Origin: Cupriavidus sp.
GTDB taxonomy: Bacteria; Pseudomonadota; Gammaproteobacteria; Burkholderiales; Burkholderiaceae
Assembly (NCBI GenBank): GCA_031180665.1
Contig: JAPSLP010000017.1
Span: 1 to 64,000, forward strand
Direction: 5' to 3'
DNA: 64,000 bases
Shown piece after piece: positions 40,720 through 50,289 of this stretch (its first letter is position 1; the number at the start of each line of letters is the position of its first letter). The translations under genes and the position numbers were made by a program. The notes beneath the pieces were generated by a model. The model searched no databases, was not told the DNA's origin, and worked only from the letters and a program-made list of their open reading frames with translations.

Positions 40720-41409
40720 ATGACCCAACGCGCAATCGTCCTGCTTTCCGGCGGTCTGGACTCCGCCACCGTGCTTGCCATGGCCAATGCCCAGGGCTTC
40801 GAGACCTATGCGCTGTCGATGCGCTACGGCCAGCGGCACTCGTCGGAGCTGGAGGCGGCCAAACGGGTCGCCGCGGCGCTGGGTGCGAAGCGCCACGAAA
40901 TCGTCGACCTCGATCTGCGCCGCTTCGGCGGCTCGGCGCTGACCGACGACACGCTGGAGGTGCCGACCGACGGCGCGGCCGGCGGCATCCCGGTCACCTA
41001 CGTGCCGGCGCGCAACACCATCATGCTGTCGCTGGCGCTCGGCTGGGCCGAGGCGATCGGTGGCCGCGACCTGTTCTTCGGCGCCAATGCCGTCGACTAT
41101 TCGGGCTATCCCGATTGCCGTCCGGAGTACGTGCAGGCCTACGAGGCGCTGGCCAACCTCGCCACCAAGGCCGGCGTCGAGGGCGAGCGCATCCGCGTGC
41201 ACGCGCCGATCATCGACATGACCAAGGCCGAGATCATCCAGGCCGGTGTCCGGCTCGGCGTCGACTACGGCATGACCGTGTCCTGCTACCAGGCCGACGA
41301 GCAGGGCCGCGCCTGCGGCGTCTGCGATTCCTGCCGGATCCGCCGCGCGGGCTTCGAGGCCGCCGGCGTGCCCGACCCCACCCGTTACCAGGATGCCGCG
41401 TCGTCCTGA
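40720..41409 (+). CDS. queC: 7-cyano-7-deazaguanine synthase
   Basis: [52 protein letters not shown]-terminal Cys cluster [14 protein letters not shown]. Confidence 0.96.
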   Translation: MTQRAIVLLSGGLDSATVLAMANAQGFETYALSMRYGQRHSSELEAAKRVAAALGAKRHEIVDLDLRRFGGSALTDDTLEVPTDGAAGGIPVTYVPARNTIMLSLALGWAEAIGGRDLFFGANAVDYSGYPDCRPEYVQAYEALANLATKAGVEGERIRVHAPIIDMTKAEIIQAGVRLGVDYGMTVSCYQADEQGRACGVCDSCRIRRAGFEAAGVPDPTRYQDAASS

Positions 41410-41466
41410 CCGCCGCGGTCCGGCTGATCCGCTTACCCCTTATCGTCCCGTTACCGGCAATCCGCC

Positions 41467-42579
41467 ATGCCTGAAATCGACGTCCCCGCGCTGACGCGCA
41501 CCGTGCTGGTCTGCACCTTCGCCCTGACCTTCCTGTTCGGGGCGGTCCTGCAGCGCACGCACTTCTGCACCATGGGCGCCGTCTCCGACATCGTCAACAT
41601 GGGCGACTGGACCCGCATGCGCATGTGGGTGCTGGCGATCGGCATCGCCATGATCGGCACCGGCGTGCTGGCGTGGTCGGGCCAGATCGATCCGGCGCGG
41701 ACCATCTATGCGGCCGACAAGCTGGCGTGGCTGTCGGCGCTGGTCGGCGGGCTGCTGTTCGGCTTCGGCATGGTGCTGGCGTCGGGCTGTGGCAGCAAGA
41801 CGCTGGTGCGGATCGGGGCCGGCAACCTGAAATCGCTGGTGGTGTTCGTGTTTCTGGGCCTGTCGGCCTATATGACGCTGCGCGGCCTGTTTGGCGTGAT
41901 TCGGGTCAATACCGTGGACGCCGTGGCGATGCAGCTGCCGACCTCGCAGGACCTGCCGTCGCTGCTGGCGCAGACCGGCCTGTCGCGCGGCACGCTGCAG
42001 CTCGTGCTGGGACTGCTGCTCGGCGGCGTGCTGTCGCTGTGGGCGCTGACCGGCAAGGGCTTTCGCACCTTCGACAATCTGCTCGGCGGCGTCGCGGTCG
42101 GCCTGATCATCGTGGCGATGTGGTACGTGTCCGGCCATCTCGGCTTCGTGCCGGAAGATCCCAATACGCTGGAAGAGGTGTTCGTCGCCACCAACAGCGG
42201 CCGCATGGAGAGCCTGAGCTTCGTCGCGCCGTATGCCTATACGCTGGACTGGCTGATGATGTTCAGCGACAAGAGCAAGGTGCTGACGGTCGGCATCGTC
42301 AGCGTGATCGGCGTGATCGCCGGGGCCGCGGCCTATGCGCTGGCCTCGCGCACGTTCCGTTGGGAAGGCTTCGGCAACGCCGAGGACGTCGCCAACCATA
42401 TCGTCGGCGGCATCCTGATGGGCGCAGGCGGTGTGACTGCGCTGGGCTGCACGATCGGGCAGGGCCTGTCCGGCGTGTCGACGCTGGCGATCGGTTCCTT
42501 CATCGCGCTGGCCGGCATTCTGCTCGGCGCCGTGCTGGCGTTCCGCTATCAGATGTGGCGGCTGGAGCGGATGGCCTGA
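41467..42579 (+). CDS. YeeE/YedE family (TsuA-like) sulfur-compound transport protein
   Basis: FGAVLQRTHFCTMGAVSDIVNMGDWTRMRMWVLAIG ... FGFGMVLASGCGSKTLVRIGAGNLKSLVV ... GVTALGCTIGQGLSGVSTLAIGSF. Confidence 0.93.
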   Translation: MPEIDVPALTRTVLVCTFALTFLFGAVLQRTHFCTMGAVSDIVNMGDWTRMRMWVLAIGIAMIGTGVLAWSGQIDPARTIYAADKLAWLSALVGGLLFGFGMVLASGCGSKTLVRIGAGNLKSLVVFVFLGLSAYMTLRGLFGVIRVNTVDAVAMQLPTSQDLPSLLAQTGLSRGTLQLVLGLLLGGVLSLWALTGKGFRTFDNLLGGVAVGLIIVAMWYVSGHLGFVPEDPNTLEEVFVATNSGRMESLSFVAPYAYTLDWLMMFSDKSKVLTVGIVSVIGVIAGAAAYALASRTFRWEGFGNAEDVANHIVGGILMGAGGVTALGCTIGQGLSGVSTLAIGSFIALAGILLGAVLAFRYQMWRLERMA

Positions 42580-42659
42580 ATGGCCAGATCAGGCCGCCAA
42601 GGGCATTGCCGTTGACATGAACAGTCAGCAGTGACTATAATCGCTGCTTCGGTTTTTTC

Positions 42660-42735
42660 GGGTCGTTAGCTCAGCCGGTAGAGCAGCGGACTTTTAATCC
42701 GTTGGTCGCAGGTTCGAATCCTGCACGACCCACCA
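42660..42735 (+). tRNA. tRNA-Lys (TTT anticodon)
   Basis: GGGTCGTTAGCTCAGCCGGTAGAGCAGCGGACTTTTAATCCGTTGGTCGCAGGTTCGAATCCTGCACGACCCACCA cloverleaf. Confidence 0.97.
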
Positions 42736-42747
42736 AGTATTGAAGAA

Positions 42748-42778
42748 GGGCCTGTGGCGTAAGTCACAGGCCCTTTTT
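42748..42778 (+). terminator. intrinsic terminator after tRNA-Lys
   Basis: GGGCCTGTG-GCGTAAGT-CACAGGCCC-TTTTT. Confidence 0.9.
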
Positions 42779-42811
42779 GCATGGTGCCGCAAGCGCGGCC
42801 TGGCCTGGCCT

Positions 42812-43900
42812 TCAGCGGCCCGGCGCCGGCGGTTGAGTAGGCGGGGTCTTCGTCGTCGTGTTCGATTCGGTTTCGCGCATCGACACGAACAGGTCCCAGC
42901 TGGCGATGAACAGCGCGGCGATCAGCGGTCCGATCACGAAGCCGTTGATGCCGAACAGCGCCATCCCGCCCAGCGTCGAGATCAGGATCACCCAGTCGGG
43001 CATCTTGGTGTCCTTGCCGACCAGGATCGGGCGCAGCACGTTGTCGACGGCGCCGATCACCAGCGCGCCGAACGCGATCACCGTGATGCCCTTCCACAGC
43101 ACGCCGGTCAGCAGGAAGTAGATCGCCACCGGTCCCCAGATCAGGCCTGCGCCGACCGCCGGCAGCAGCGACAGCACCGCCATCACCACGCCCCACAACA
43201 CCGCGCCCTGGATGCCCAGCACCGCGAACAGCACGCCGCCGAGCAGGCCCTGCAGCGCGGCGACGGCGAGATTGCCCTTGATGGTCGCGCGGATCACGCC
43301 GGTGAACTTCAGCAGCAGCATCTGCTTGTGTTCCTCGCTCAGCGGCAGTGCCAGGCGGATGCGCCGGGTCAGCCTGGCGCCGTCGCGCAGCAGGAAGAAC
43401 AGCAGGTACAGCATCACGCCGAAGCTGATGACGAACTGGAAGGTGTTCTGGCCGATGCTGAGCGCCTGCGTGGCGAGGTACTGGCTGATCTGGCCCGCCG
43501 CGGTGGCCAGCTTTTCCTGGATCGAGGCGACGTCGTTGAGCTCGAGCCGGGTCAGCGCCGAGTTCAGGCTCGACGGCAGCGCCGCCACGGCCTGTTCGAA
43601 GTAGGCGGTGAAATTGATATGGCCCGAGCGGATCTGATGCACCACCGCGGTGGTTTCATTGAGCAGCGAGGCGGTGACCAGGAACATCGGCAGCACCACC
43701 ACCAGCAGGCACAGCAGCAGCGTGATCAGCGCCGCCAGGTTGGCGTGGCCGCGCATCTTGCGCGTCAGCATGTTGTTCAGCGGGGTGAAGATGATCGCCA
43801 GGATCACGCCCCAGAATACCGCGCCGAAAAACGGCTGAAGCACCCAGAAGAAGGCGATGGTGACGATGGCCAACAGGATGTAGAAGGCCTTCTGGTGCAT
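42812..43900 (-). CDS. AI-2E family transporter
   Basis: 362 aa, MHQKAFYILLAIVTIAFFWVLQPFFGAVFWGVILAIIFTPLNNML ... GPVAIYFLLTGVLWKGITVIAFGALVIGAVDNVLRPILVGKDTKMPDWVILISTLGG. Confidence 0.92.
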   Translation of the reverse strand: MHQKAFYILLAIVTIAFFWVLQPFFGAVFWGVILAIIFTPLNNMLTRKMRGHANLAALITLLLCLLVVVLPMFLVTASLLNETTAVVHQIRSGHINFTAYFEQAVAALPSSLNSALTRLELNDVASIQEKLATAAGQISQYLATQALSIGQNTFQFVISFGVMLYLLFFLLRDGARLTRRIRLALPLSEEHKQMLLLKFTGVIRATIKGNLAVAALQGLLGGVLFAVLGIQGAVLWGVVMAVLSLLPAVGAGLIWGPVAIYFLLTGVLWKGITVIAFGALVIGAVDNVLRPILVGKDTKMPDWVILISTLGGMALFGINGFVIGPLIAALFIASWDLFVSMRETESNTTTKTPPTQPPAPGR

Positions 43901-44015
43901 GGCGGTTCAGTGTCGAGGTGTCGGGGACACGCGATGGATGGGCGACGCGCTGGCGAGCCGGCGGCCCGCGCCGGATGCCAGTGCAACCTGGTGTCCTGCG
44001 GCGGGGCCCGATGGC

Positions 44016-44657
44016 TCAGCGTACCAGCGGATCGTGAAAACCGGTATCGGTGCGCGCGGCCGCGTCGCCGCGCGCAGGGCTCGGCGTGGGGACATTGCCC
44101 TCCGGCGTCTGCGAGCGCGCCTGCTGCCAGGTCCGGTAGGCCCAGTAGCCGGCGCCGGCGACGGCGCCCAGCTTGGACAGCTTCCAGCCCCAGCGCAGCA
44201 CCGGCACGCGACGCGCGAACGGCAGCGCCAGCGACAGGGCCGAGCCCAGTATCGGATAGTCCTTGGCCAGGCCCAGCAGCTTCCACATCGATTGTGGCCG
44301 GGCCACGCGCGGCAGCCAGGCGCCGATGCGGCCGATATTGCGGACGCTGGCGCGCACGTCGGCAAGCGATTGCGCGCAGTCGTAGCGCTCGAGGGCCGCG
44401 CGCGTGATCAGCAATTCCTTGCGGACCGCCAGTGGCAGCCGGACTTCGCGGTCCGTGCGCCGGCGTGCCGGCGGTTCGGATCGCGCGGTCCGCGCGCCGA
44501 CGCCGGTCGGCGGCATCGGCGGCAGTCCGGCTTCGTCGAGCGCCGCGGCCGATGGGGCGGCGTAAGCATCGGCGGAAGTTCCGGCGGACGGGGCCGGCGT
44601 CGGAATCGGTGCAGAGCCCGGGGTCGCTGACGGCGTTGGAGCGGGGGTCGGATTCAT
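44016..44657 (-). CDS. hypothetical protein, Pro/Ala-rich N-terminus
   Basis: 213 aa; overlaps the downstream-frame YqjE-like gene by ATGA at 44654-44657; conserved-looking C-terminal half with TM segment. Confidence 0.75.
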   Translation of the reverse strand: MNPTPAPTPSATPGSAPIPTPAPSAGTSADAYAAPSAAALDEAGLPPMPPTGVGARTARSEPPARRRTDREVRLPLAVRKELLITRAALERYDCAQSLADVRASVRNIGRIGAWLPRVARPQSMWKLLGLAKDYPILGSALSLALPFARRVPVLRWGWKLSKLGAVAGAGYWAYRTWQQARSQTPEGNVPTPSPARGDAAARTDTGFHDPLVR

Positions 44658-45031
44658 TGGCGCAGGCTCTCCCGGTCCTTGTCGATTTCGGCCAGCGTGG
44701 CTTCGAACATCGGCGGCGAATTGCGGACGATATTGCGTGCGGCGAGCAGGCAGATGCCGCCAAGCAGCAGATAGACCACCACCACCGCGCCGAGCGCCTG
44801 CACCCGGTAGTTGTCCCAGAACAGCAGCACGACCAAGCCGGTCAGTGCGAACAGCGAGAGCCCGAAGAAGATCAGGCCGACCAGCGCCAGCAGCGCCATG
44901 CGCAACAGCCGGGATTTTTCTTCGGAAAGTTCGACGCTGGCCAGTTCCAGTCGGGTCTGCACCATCGCCGCCACCGAGCTGCCCAGCGTGCGCAGCGAGT
45001 CCAGTAACTTGGGTGAGGAGGTGTCGGTCAT
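44654..45031 (-). CDS. phage holin family / YqjE-like membrane protein
   Basis: MTDTSSPKLLDSLRTLGSSVAAMVQTRLELASVELSEEKSRLLRMALLALVGLIFFGLSLFALTGLVVLLFWDNYR. Confidence 0.88.
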   Translation of the reverse strand: MTDTSSPKLLDSLRTLGSSVAAMVQTRLELASVELSEEKSRLLRMALLALVGLIFFGLSLFALTGLVVLLFWDNYRVQALGAVVVVYLLLGGICLLAARNIVRNSPPMFEATLAEIDKDRESLRQ

Positions 45032-45221
45032 GCGGTTCCGCTGATTGGAGTGTCGTCATGCGCCGCGTCGCGGCACCCGGCAGGAGGGGGCCTGCGCGGT
45101 CGACGCGCCCGGAGCGCCCGCGAACGGGGTGCTCCGGCAGGGCGTCGGCGCGCAGGCCGGCAAGTCGCGGTCGGGCGCGGGAACCGCTGGTTTGCGGCTT
45201 CCGCGGCCCGACGGGCTGGCC

Positions 45222-45497
45222 TTACTTGCGGTTCAGCAGCAGGCCGATCAGCAGACCGGCGCCGGCGGCGATGCCGACCGCGCGCCAGGGATGGTCGTGT
45301 ACATAGTCGTCGGTGGCGCGGGCCGCAGCCTTGCTCTTGGTGACGACGGCGTCCTGCAGGTCCTGCGCTTTTTCCTTGGCTTGCTTCAGCAGGCCCATGC
45401 CACGCTCGCGCAGTTCGGCGGCCTTCTCGCCGGTGGTCGAGGCGGCTTGCTTGAGCAGCTCCTCGGCATCGGACAGGACGGTTTTGACATCGCTCAT
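45222..45497 (-). CDS. DUF883 (ElaB/YqjD-type) membrane-anchored protein
   Basis: MSDVKTVLSDAEELLKQAASTTGEKAAELRERGMGLLKQAKEKAQDLQDAVVTKSKAAARATDDYVHDHPWRAVGIAAGAGLLIGLLLNRK. Confidence 0.92.
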   Translation of the reverse strand: MSDVKTVLSDAEELLKQAASTTGEKAAELRERGMGLLKQAKEKAQDLQDAVVTKSKAAARATDDYVHDHPWRAVGIAAGAGLLIGLLLNRK

Positions 45498-45946
45498 CAG
45501 TTTCTCCTGGTTGCGGGCGGTTGTTTCGGGTAGTTGCATGTTGGCCTTCCTCGCTCTCGTAGGGTGTCTTCGCCTTGCTGCGGTCCAAGCATTCCTAGGA
45601 TATGCGGCGCTCAGCAATGGTTTCAAGACAGCGAGTCCTACAAGTCATGTAGGACATCGGCGCAGCGCGATGCAAACCTGAGCGGTTTTTATCGGCCGGC
45701 ACGCCGTCAGGCGTCGCGCGCCCGTCCGGCGCGTCCCCGGATCGCGAGGTGGCGGCGGGTTTCGGCCTCACGCGAAATGTCTTCGACGATGAATTCGGCA
45801 AATGACTTCGCGTGATGTTGTAGTGACTTTATATTTGTTTGTGTCTCACCGCAATCGGAATAGACTGGTCTGAGTCCGGGCGCTGGCCGCCCGGAGGCAG
45901 GCAGCATTGGACAGACCACTGACGACTGACAGGCAAGGAGGCAACC

Positions 45947-46591
45947 ATGGCAATCAGGCTAGGCGACATTGCGCCGGACTTCGAACAGGATTCCAGCGAA
46001 GGCCGCATCCGCTTTCATGAATGGCTGGGCAACGGCTGGGGCGTGCTGTTCTCCCATCCGGCGGATTTCACCCCGGTCTGCACGACCGAACTCGGACTGA
46101 CGGCCAAGCTCAAGGACGAGTTCGCCAAGCGCAACGTCAAGGCGATCGCGCTGTCGGTCGACCCGGTCGAGTCCCATCAGCGCTGGATCGAGGACATCAA
46201 CGACACGCAGTCCTGCCAGGTCAATTTCCCGATCCTGGCCGATGCCGACCGCAAGGTGTCCGAGCTCTACGACATGATCCATCCGAACGCCAACGAGACG
46301 CTGACGGTGCGCTCGCTGTTCGTGATCGATCCGAACAAGAAGGTGCGGCTGATCATCACCTATCCGGCCAGCACCGGCCGCAACTTCAACGAGATCCTGC
46401 GGGTCATCGATTCGCTGCAACTGACCGACAAGCACAGCGTGGCGACGCCGGGCAATTGGCAGCAGGGCGAGGACGTGGTGATCGTGCCGTCCTTGAAGGA
46501 CGAAGAGGTCATCAAGCAGAAGTTCCCGAAGGGCTACAAGGCGCTGCGCCCGTACCTGCGGATGACGCCGCAGCCGGACAAGCAGCAATAA
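45947..46591 (+). CDS. peroxiredoxin (1-Cys Prx6-like)
   Basis: MAIRLGDIAPDFEQDSSEGRIRFHEWLGNGWGVLFSHPADFTPVCTTELGLTAKL. Confidence 0.95.
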   Translation: MAIRLGDIAPDFEQDSSEGRIRFHEWLGNGWGVLFSHPADFTPVCTTELGLTAKLKDEFAKRNVKAIALSVDPVESHQRWIEDINDTQSCQVNFPILADADRKVSELYDMIHPNANETLTVRSLFVIDPNKKVRLIITYPASTGRNFNEILRVIDSLQLTDKHSVATPGNWQQGEDVVIVPSLKDEEVIKQKFPKGYKALRPYLRMTPQPDKQQ

Positions 46592-46644
46592 GCCAGTGCC
46601 GTCACGAGTAACAGCAGCGAGAAACCGCAACGAGAAACAGAAAC

Positions 46645-46762
46645 GCCGCGCCGGCCCGCATGGTGCAAGCGGGCCGGCGCGGCGCCAACGGTGTCGTACC
46701 GACGGGTTCGCCCGTCGTCTCCTTGGTAGTGTGCTTTGGCCCGGCGACAGCCGGGCCTTTTT
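46645..46762. terminator. series of three strong hairpins, the last an intrinsic terminator
   Basis: GCCGCGCCGGCCCGC-9 nt-GCGGGCCGGCGCGGC (46645-46683); GACGGG-TTCG-CCCGTC (46701-46716); GGCCCGGC-GACA-GCCGGGCC-TTTTT (46738-46762). Confidence 0.85.
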
Positions 46763-46807
46763 ATTGGGCCGTGCGCGCCGGCTCGGCCCGCCAGGGTCCG
46801 GGACCGT

Positions 46808-48010
46808 TCAGAAGAAGGCCTGGATGCCGGTCTGCGCGCGGCCGAGGATCAGCGCATGGATGTCGTGGGTGCCCTCGTAAGTATTGACGACTTCGAGGTT
46901 CACCACATGGCGGATCACGCCGAATTCATCCGAGATGCCGTTGCCGCCCAGCATGTCGCGCGCCACGCGCGCGATGTCGAGCGACTTGCCGCACGAATTG
47001 CGCTTCATGATCGAGGTGATCTCGACCGCCGCGGTGCCCTCGTCCTTCATCCGGCCCAGGCGCAGGCAGCCCTGCAGGCCCAGCGTGATTTCGGTCTGCA
47101 TGTCGGCCAGTTTCTTCTGCACCAGCTGCGTGGCGGCCAGCGGGCGGCCGAACTGCTTGCGGTCCAGCGTGTACTGGCGGGCGGTATGCCAGCAGAATTC
47201 GGCGGCGCCCAGCGCGCCCCAGGCGATGCCGTAGCGGGCGGAGTTCAGGCAGGTGAACGGGCCCTTCAGGCCGCTGACGCCGGGCATCAGGTTCTCTTCC
47301 GGCACGAACACCTGATCCATGACGATTTCGCCGGTGATCGAGGTACGCAGGCCGACCTTGCCGTGGATCGCCGGCGCGCTCAGGCCCTTCCAGCCCTTTT
47401 CCAGGATGAAGCCGCGGATGGCCTCCTTGCCGCCGTTCTGCGGATCGTCGGCGAGCTTCGCCCACACCACGAACACGTCGGCGATCGGCGAGTTGGTGAT
47501 CCACATCTTGGCGCCGCTCAGCTCGTAGCCGCCGTCGACCTTCTTCGCGCGCGTGACCATCGAGCCCGGGTCGGAGCCGTGGTTCGGCTCGGTCAGGCCG
47601 AAGCAGCCGATCCATTCGCCGGTGGCCAGCTTGGGCAGGTACTTCTGCTTCTGCGCCTCGCTGCCGAATTCGTAGATCGGCACCATGACGAGCGACGACT
47701 GCACGCTCATCATCGAGCGGTAGCCGGAATCGACCCGCTCGACTTCCCGCGCGATCAAGCCGTAGCTGACATAGTTCAGGCCCGGGCCGCCGTACTGCTC
47801 GGGAATGGTCGGGCCCAGCAGGCCGAGTTCGCCCATCTCGCGAAAGATGGTCGCATCGGTCTTTTCATGCCGGAACGACTCCAGCACGCGCGGCATCAGC
47901 TTGTCCTGGCAATAGGCCGCGGCGGCGTCGCGCACCATGCGCTCGTCTGCAGTCAGTTGCTGGTCCAGCAGCAGCGGGTCGGCCCAGTGGAATTCGGCGT
48001 TGGCGGCCAT
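46808..48010 (-). CDS. gcdH: acyl-CoA dehydrogenase, probable glutaryl-CoA dehydrogenase
   Basis: [109 protein letters not shown] is GCDH-like; divergent iclR. Confidence 0.9.
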   Translation of the reverse strand: MAANAEFHWADPLLLDQQLTADERMVRDAAAAYCQDKLMPRVLESFRHEKTDATIFREMGELGLLGPTIPEQYGGPGLNYVSYGLIAREVERVDSGYRSMMSVQSSLVMVPIYEFGSEAQKQKYLPKLATGEWIGCFGLTEPNHGSDPGSMVTRAKKVDGGYELSGAKMWITNSPIADVFVVWAKLADDPQNGGKEAIRGFILEKGWKGLSAPAIHGKVGLRTSITGEIVMDQVFVPEENLMPGVSGLKGPFTCLNSARYGIAWGALGAAEFCWHTARQYTLDRKQFGRPLAATQLVQKKLADMQTEITLGLQGCLRLGRMKDEGTAAVEITSIMKRNSCGKSLDIARVARDMLGGNGISDEFGVIRHVVNLEVVNTYEGTHDIHALILGRAQTGIQAFF

Positions 48011-48126
48011 CGAGGTCTCCTTCGGTAGAGCGGTGAACGCGGGTCAGCGTGATTGAACGTGGAAATGGAACCTGGTGATCGGGCGCGGCGGACCGGCTGG
48101 TGGGGCGCTTCCGGTATTGTTCTGAA

Positions 48127-48143
48127 GTTCCGCATTGCGGAAC
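48127..48143. promoter_or_regulatory. candidate IclR-family operator
   Basis: Perfect inverted repeat GTTCCGC-ATT-GCGGAAC in the gcdH/iclR divergent intergenic region, followed by a third half site GTTCCG at 48147. Confidence 0.6.
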
Positions 48144-48253
48144 CATGTTCCGATGCGTTAGTATAGCGCAAAGCGTCCGGCCGGCAACAGCCCGGTAGGA
48201 CCAAGGTAGGACCGTTTCCTTCCGTTCACCGCGTTTCGACCCAGGAGGCCGCC

Positions 48254-49141
48254 GTGGCCAACTCCGACGTGCTTTCCCCCACCGACGCCGCCGCCAGCGC
48301 CGGCCCCGCGGCTACCCACGCTACCCAGGCTACCCAGGCTACCCAGGCCACCGATCCCAGGCCGGAGCGTGCGGCGCGGGAGAGCGACCCGAACTTCGTC
48401 ACCGCGCTGGCCCGGGGCCTGGAGCTGCTGCGGTGCTTTCGCACCGGCGAGTCGATGCTCGGCAACCAGGACTTCGTGCGGCGCACCGGCCTGCCGAAAG
48501 CGACCGTCAGCCGCCTCGCCGGCACGCTGGTGCAACTGGGTTATCTGCGCTACGACGACAGCCTGGGCAAGTACGCGCTCGACGCCGGGGTGCTGGCGCT
48601 GGGTTTCGCCTATCTGTCGGCCTCCGACGTGGTGGCGCTGGCGCGCCCGCATATGCTGGCGTTCGCGCAGACGCACGGCGTGTCGGTGTCGCTCGGCAAG
48701 CGCGAGCGGCTGGAGGTCATCTATCTGGAATCGATCCGTAACGACGCCGGCTCGATGCTGGGTCTTGGGGTCGGGTCGCGGCTGTCGCTGGTGTCGAGTT
48801 CGATGGGGCGCGCCTATCTTTCGGCGCTGCCCGGGCCGAAGCGCGAGCGGCTCCTGGCCGAATTCGCGCAGGCCTATCCCGAGCAATGGAAGGCGCAGCA
48901 GGCGCCGATGCGGGCGGCAGTGGCCGAGGCCGAGCAGCGCGGCTACGCGGCCTCGTTCCGCGACTGGCACCCGGCCATCCACGCCTGCGCGGTGCCGTTC
49001 CGGCCGATCGGCGAGAAGGACATCCACATGCTCAGCTGCAGCGCGTCGTATGGCAGCGTCGACGAGGCGACCTTCCACGAGACGCTGGCTCCGGCGCTGC
49101 GCGCGCTGGCGGCGCGCTTGTCCGAGGGGGCCGCACGCTGA
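48254..49141 (+). CDS. IclR-family transcriptional regulator
   Basis: FVTALARGLELLRCFRTGESMLGNQDFVRRTGLPKATVSRLAGTLVQLGYLRYDDSLGKYALDAGVLALG. Confidence 0.93.
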   Translation: MANSDVLSPTDAAASAGPAATHATQATQATQATDPRPERAARESDPNFVTALARGLELLRCFRTGESMLGNQDFVRRTGLPKATVSRLAGTLVQLGYLRYDDSLGKYALDAGVLALGFAYLSASDVVALARPHMLAFAQTHGVSVSLGKRERLEVIYLESIRNDAGSMLGLGVGSRLSLVSSSMGRAYLSALPGPKRERLLAEFAQAYPEQWKAQQAPMRAAVAEAEQRGYAASFRDWHPAIHACAVPFRPIGEKDIHMLSCSASYGSVDEATFHETLAPALRALAARLSEGAAR

Positions 49142-49215
49142 GCGGGGGCGGGCCGGGAGACCCGGTCGCTGGCGTGGCTGAGGTCTCCCGTGGTCGCTGA
49201 CGTCGCTGAGCCGTC

Positions 49216-49296
49216 GAGGTCGCTCAGGCCGCCGAGGTCGCGGAGGTCGCGTAGGTCGCGGAGGTCGCCGAGGTCGCCGAGGTCGCCGAGGTCGCC
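49216..49296. repeat. 9-bp tandem repeat (gaggtcgcc), about 9 units
   Basis: gaggtcgct caggccgcc gaggtcgcg x2 taggtcgcg gaggtcgcc x4 in the iclR-kynA intergenic region. Confidence 0.9.
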
Positions 49297-49329
49297 GGGC
49301 TGCCCGAGCTGCTCAGGCCGCGACCACCA

Positions 49330-50274
49330 TCACAGGTCCGTGCGCAGCTTCCACAGTTCCGGGAACAGCACGATGTCGAGCATCTTGCGCAGATAGCTGA
49401 CCCCCTCGGTGCCGCCGGTGCCGCGCTTGAAGCCGATCACGCGTTCGACCGTGGTGACATGGCGGAAGCGCCATTGGCGGAACGCGTCCTCGAGATCGAC
49501 GAATTTCTCGCCGAGCTCGTACAGCTCCCAGTGGGCCTCGGGCTTGCGATAGACCTCCAGCCACGCGGCTTCCACCGAGGCGTTGTAGCCGGCCGGTTCG
49601 GTCCAGTCGCGCTCGAGGCAGGCCGCGTCGATGGCAAAGCCGCGCCGCGCCATCAGCCGGATCGCTTCGTCGTACAGCGACGGCGTGCGCAATGCTTCCT
49701 CGACCAGCGCATGGTGCTGGGGACGATGCGCGTGCGGGCGCAGCATCGCGGCGTTCTTGTTGCCGAGGATGAATTCGATCTCGCGGTACTGGAACGACTG
49801 GAAGCCGGACGACATCCCCAGATAGGGCCGCATCGCCGAATACTCCGGCGGCGTCATCGTCGCCAGCACGTTCCACGCCTGCACCAGCTGGTCCATGATG
49901 CGCGACACCCGCGTCAGCATCTTGAACGCCGGCGGCAGGTCGTCGCGCCGCACCGCCTCGCGCGCGGCGCGCAGCTCATGGAGCATCAGCTTCATCCACA
50001 GCTCGGTGGTCTGATGCTGGACGATGAACAGCATCTCGTTGTGATCGGGCGAGAGCGGGTGCTGGGCGTTCAGGATCTGGTCGAGCGCCAGGTAATCGCC
50101 GTAGCTCATCTGCTGGCGCATGTCGAGCTGGGCGCCGTGCCATTGATCCCCGGACGGGGCGTTCTCCGCCGACGGGCATCCGCCCTCGCGCGACGTTTCG
50201 GCGGGCCGCGCCGCGCCGGCGGACATCGGGCAGCCGCCGTGCCCGGCCTTGATGTTGTTCGATTCCATGGTCAT
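49330..50274 (-). CDS. kynA: tryptophan 2,3-dioxygenase
   Basis: [90 protein letters not shown]. Confidence 0.97.
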   Translation of the reverse strand: MTMESNNIKAGHGGCPMSAGAARPAETSREGGCPSAENAPSGDQWHGAQLDMRQQMSYGDYLALDQILNAQHPLSPDHNEMLFIVQHQTTELWMKLMLHELRAAREAVRRDDLPPAFKMLTRVSRIMDQLVQAWNVLATMTPPEYSAMRPYLGMSSGFQSFQYREIEFILGNKNAAMLRPHAHRPQHHALVEEALRTPSLYDEAIRLMARRGFAIDAACLERDWTEPAGYNASVEAAWLEVYRKPEAHWELYELGEKFVDLEDAFRQWRFRHVTTVERVIGFKRGTGGTEGVSYLRKMLDIVLFPELWKLRTDL

Positions 50275-50289
50275 CGTTTCGCTCGCTGC

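Noticed and set aside
44654-45031. Prophage lysis module because of the holin-like protein
   Set aside because: Adjacent DUF883/YqjD-type gene indicates the chromosomal yqjD-yqjE type membrane gene pair; no other phage genes present.
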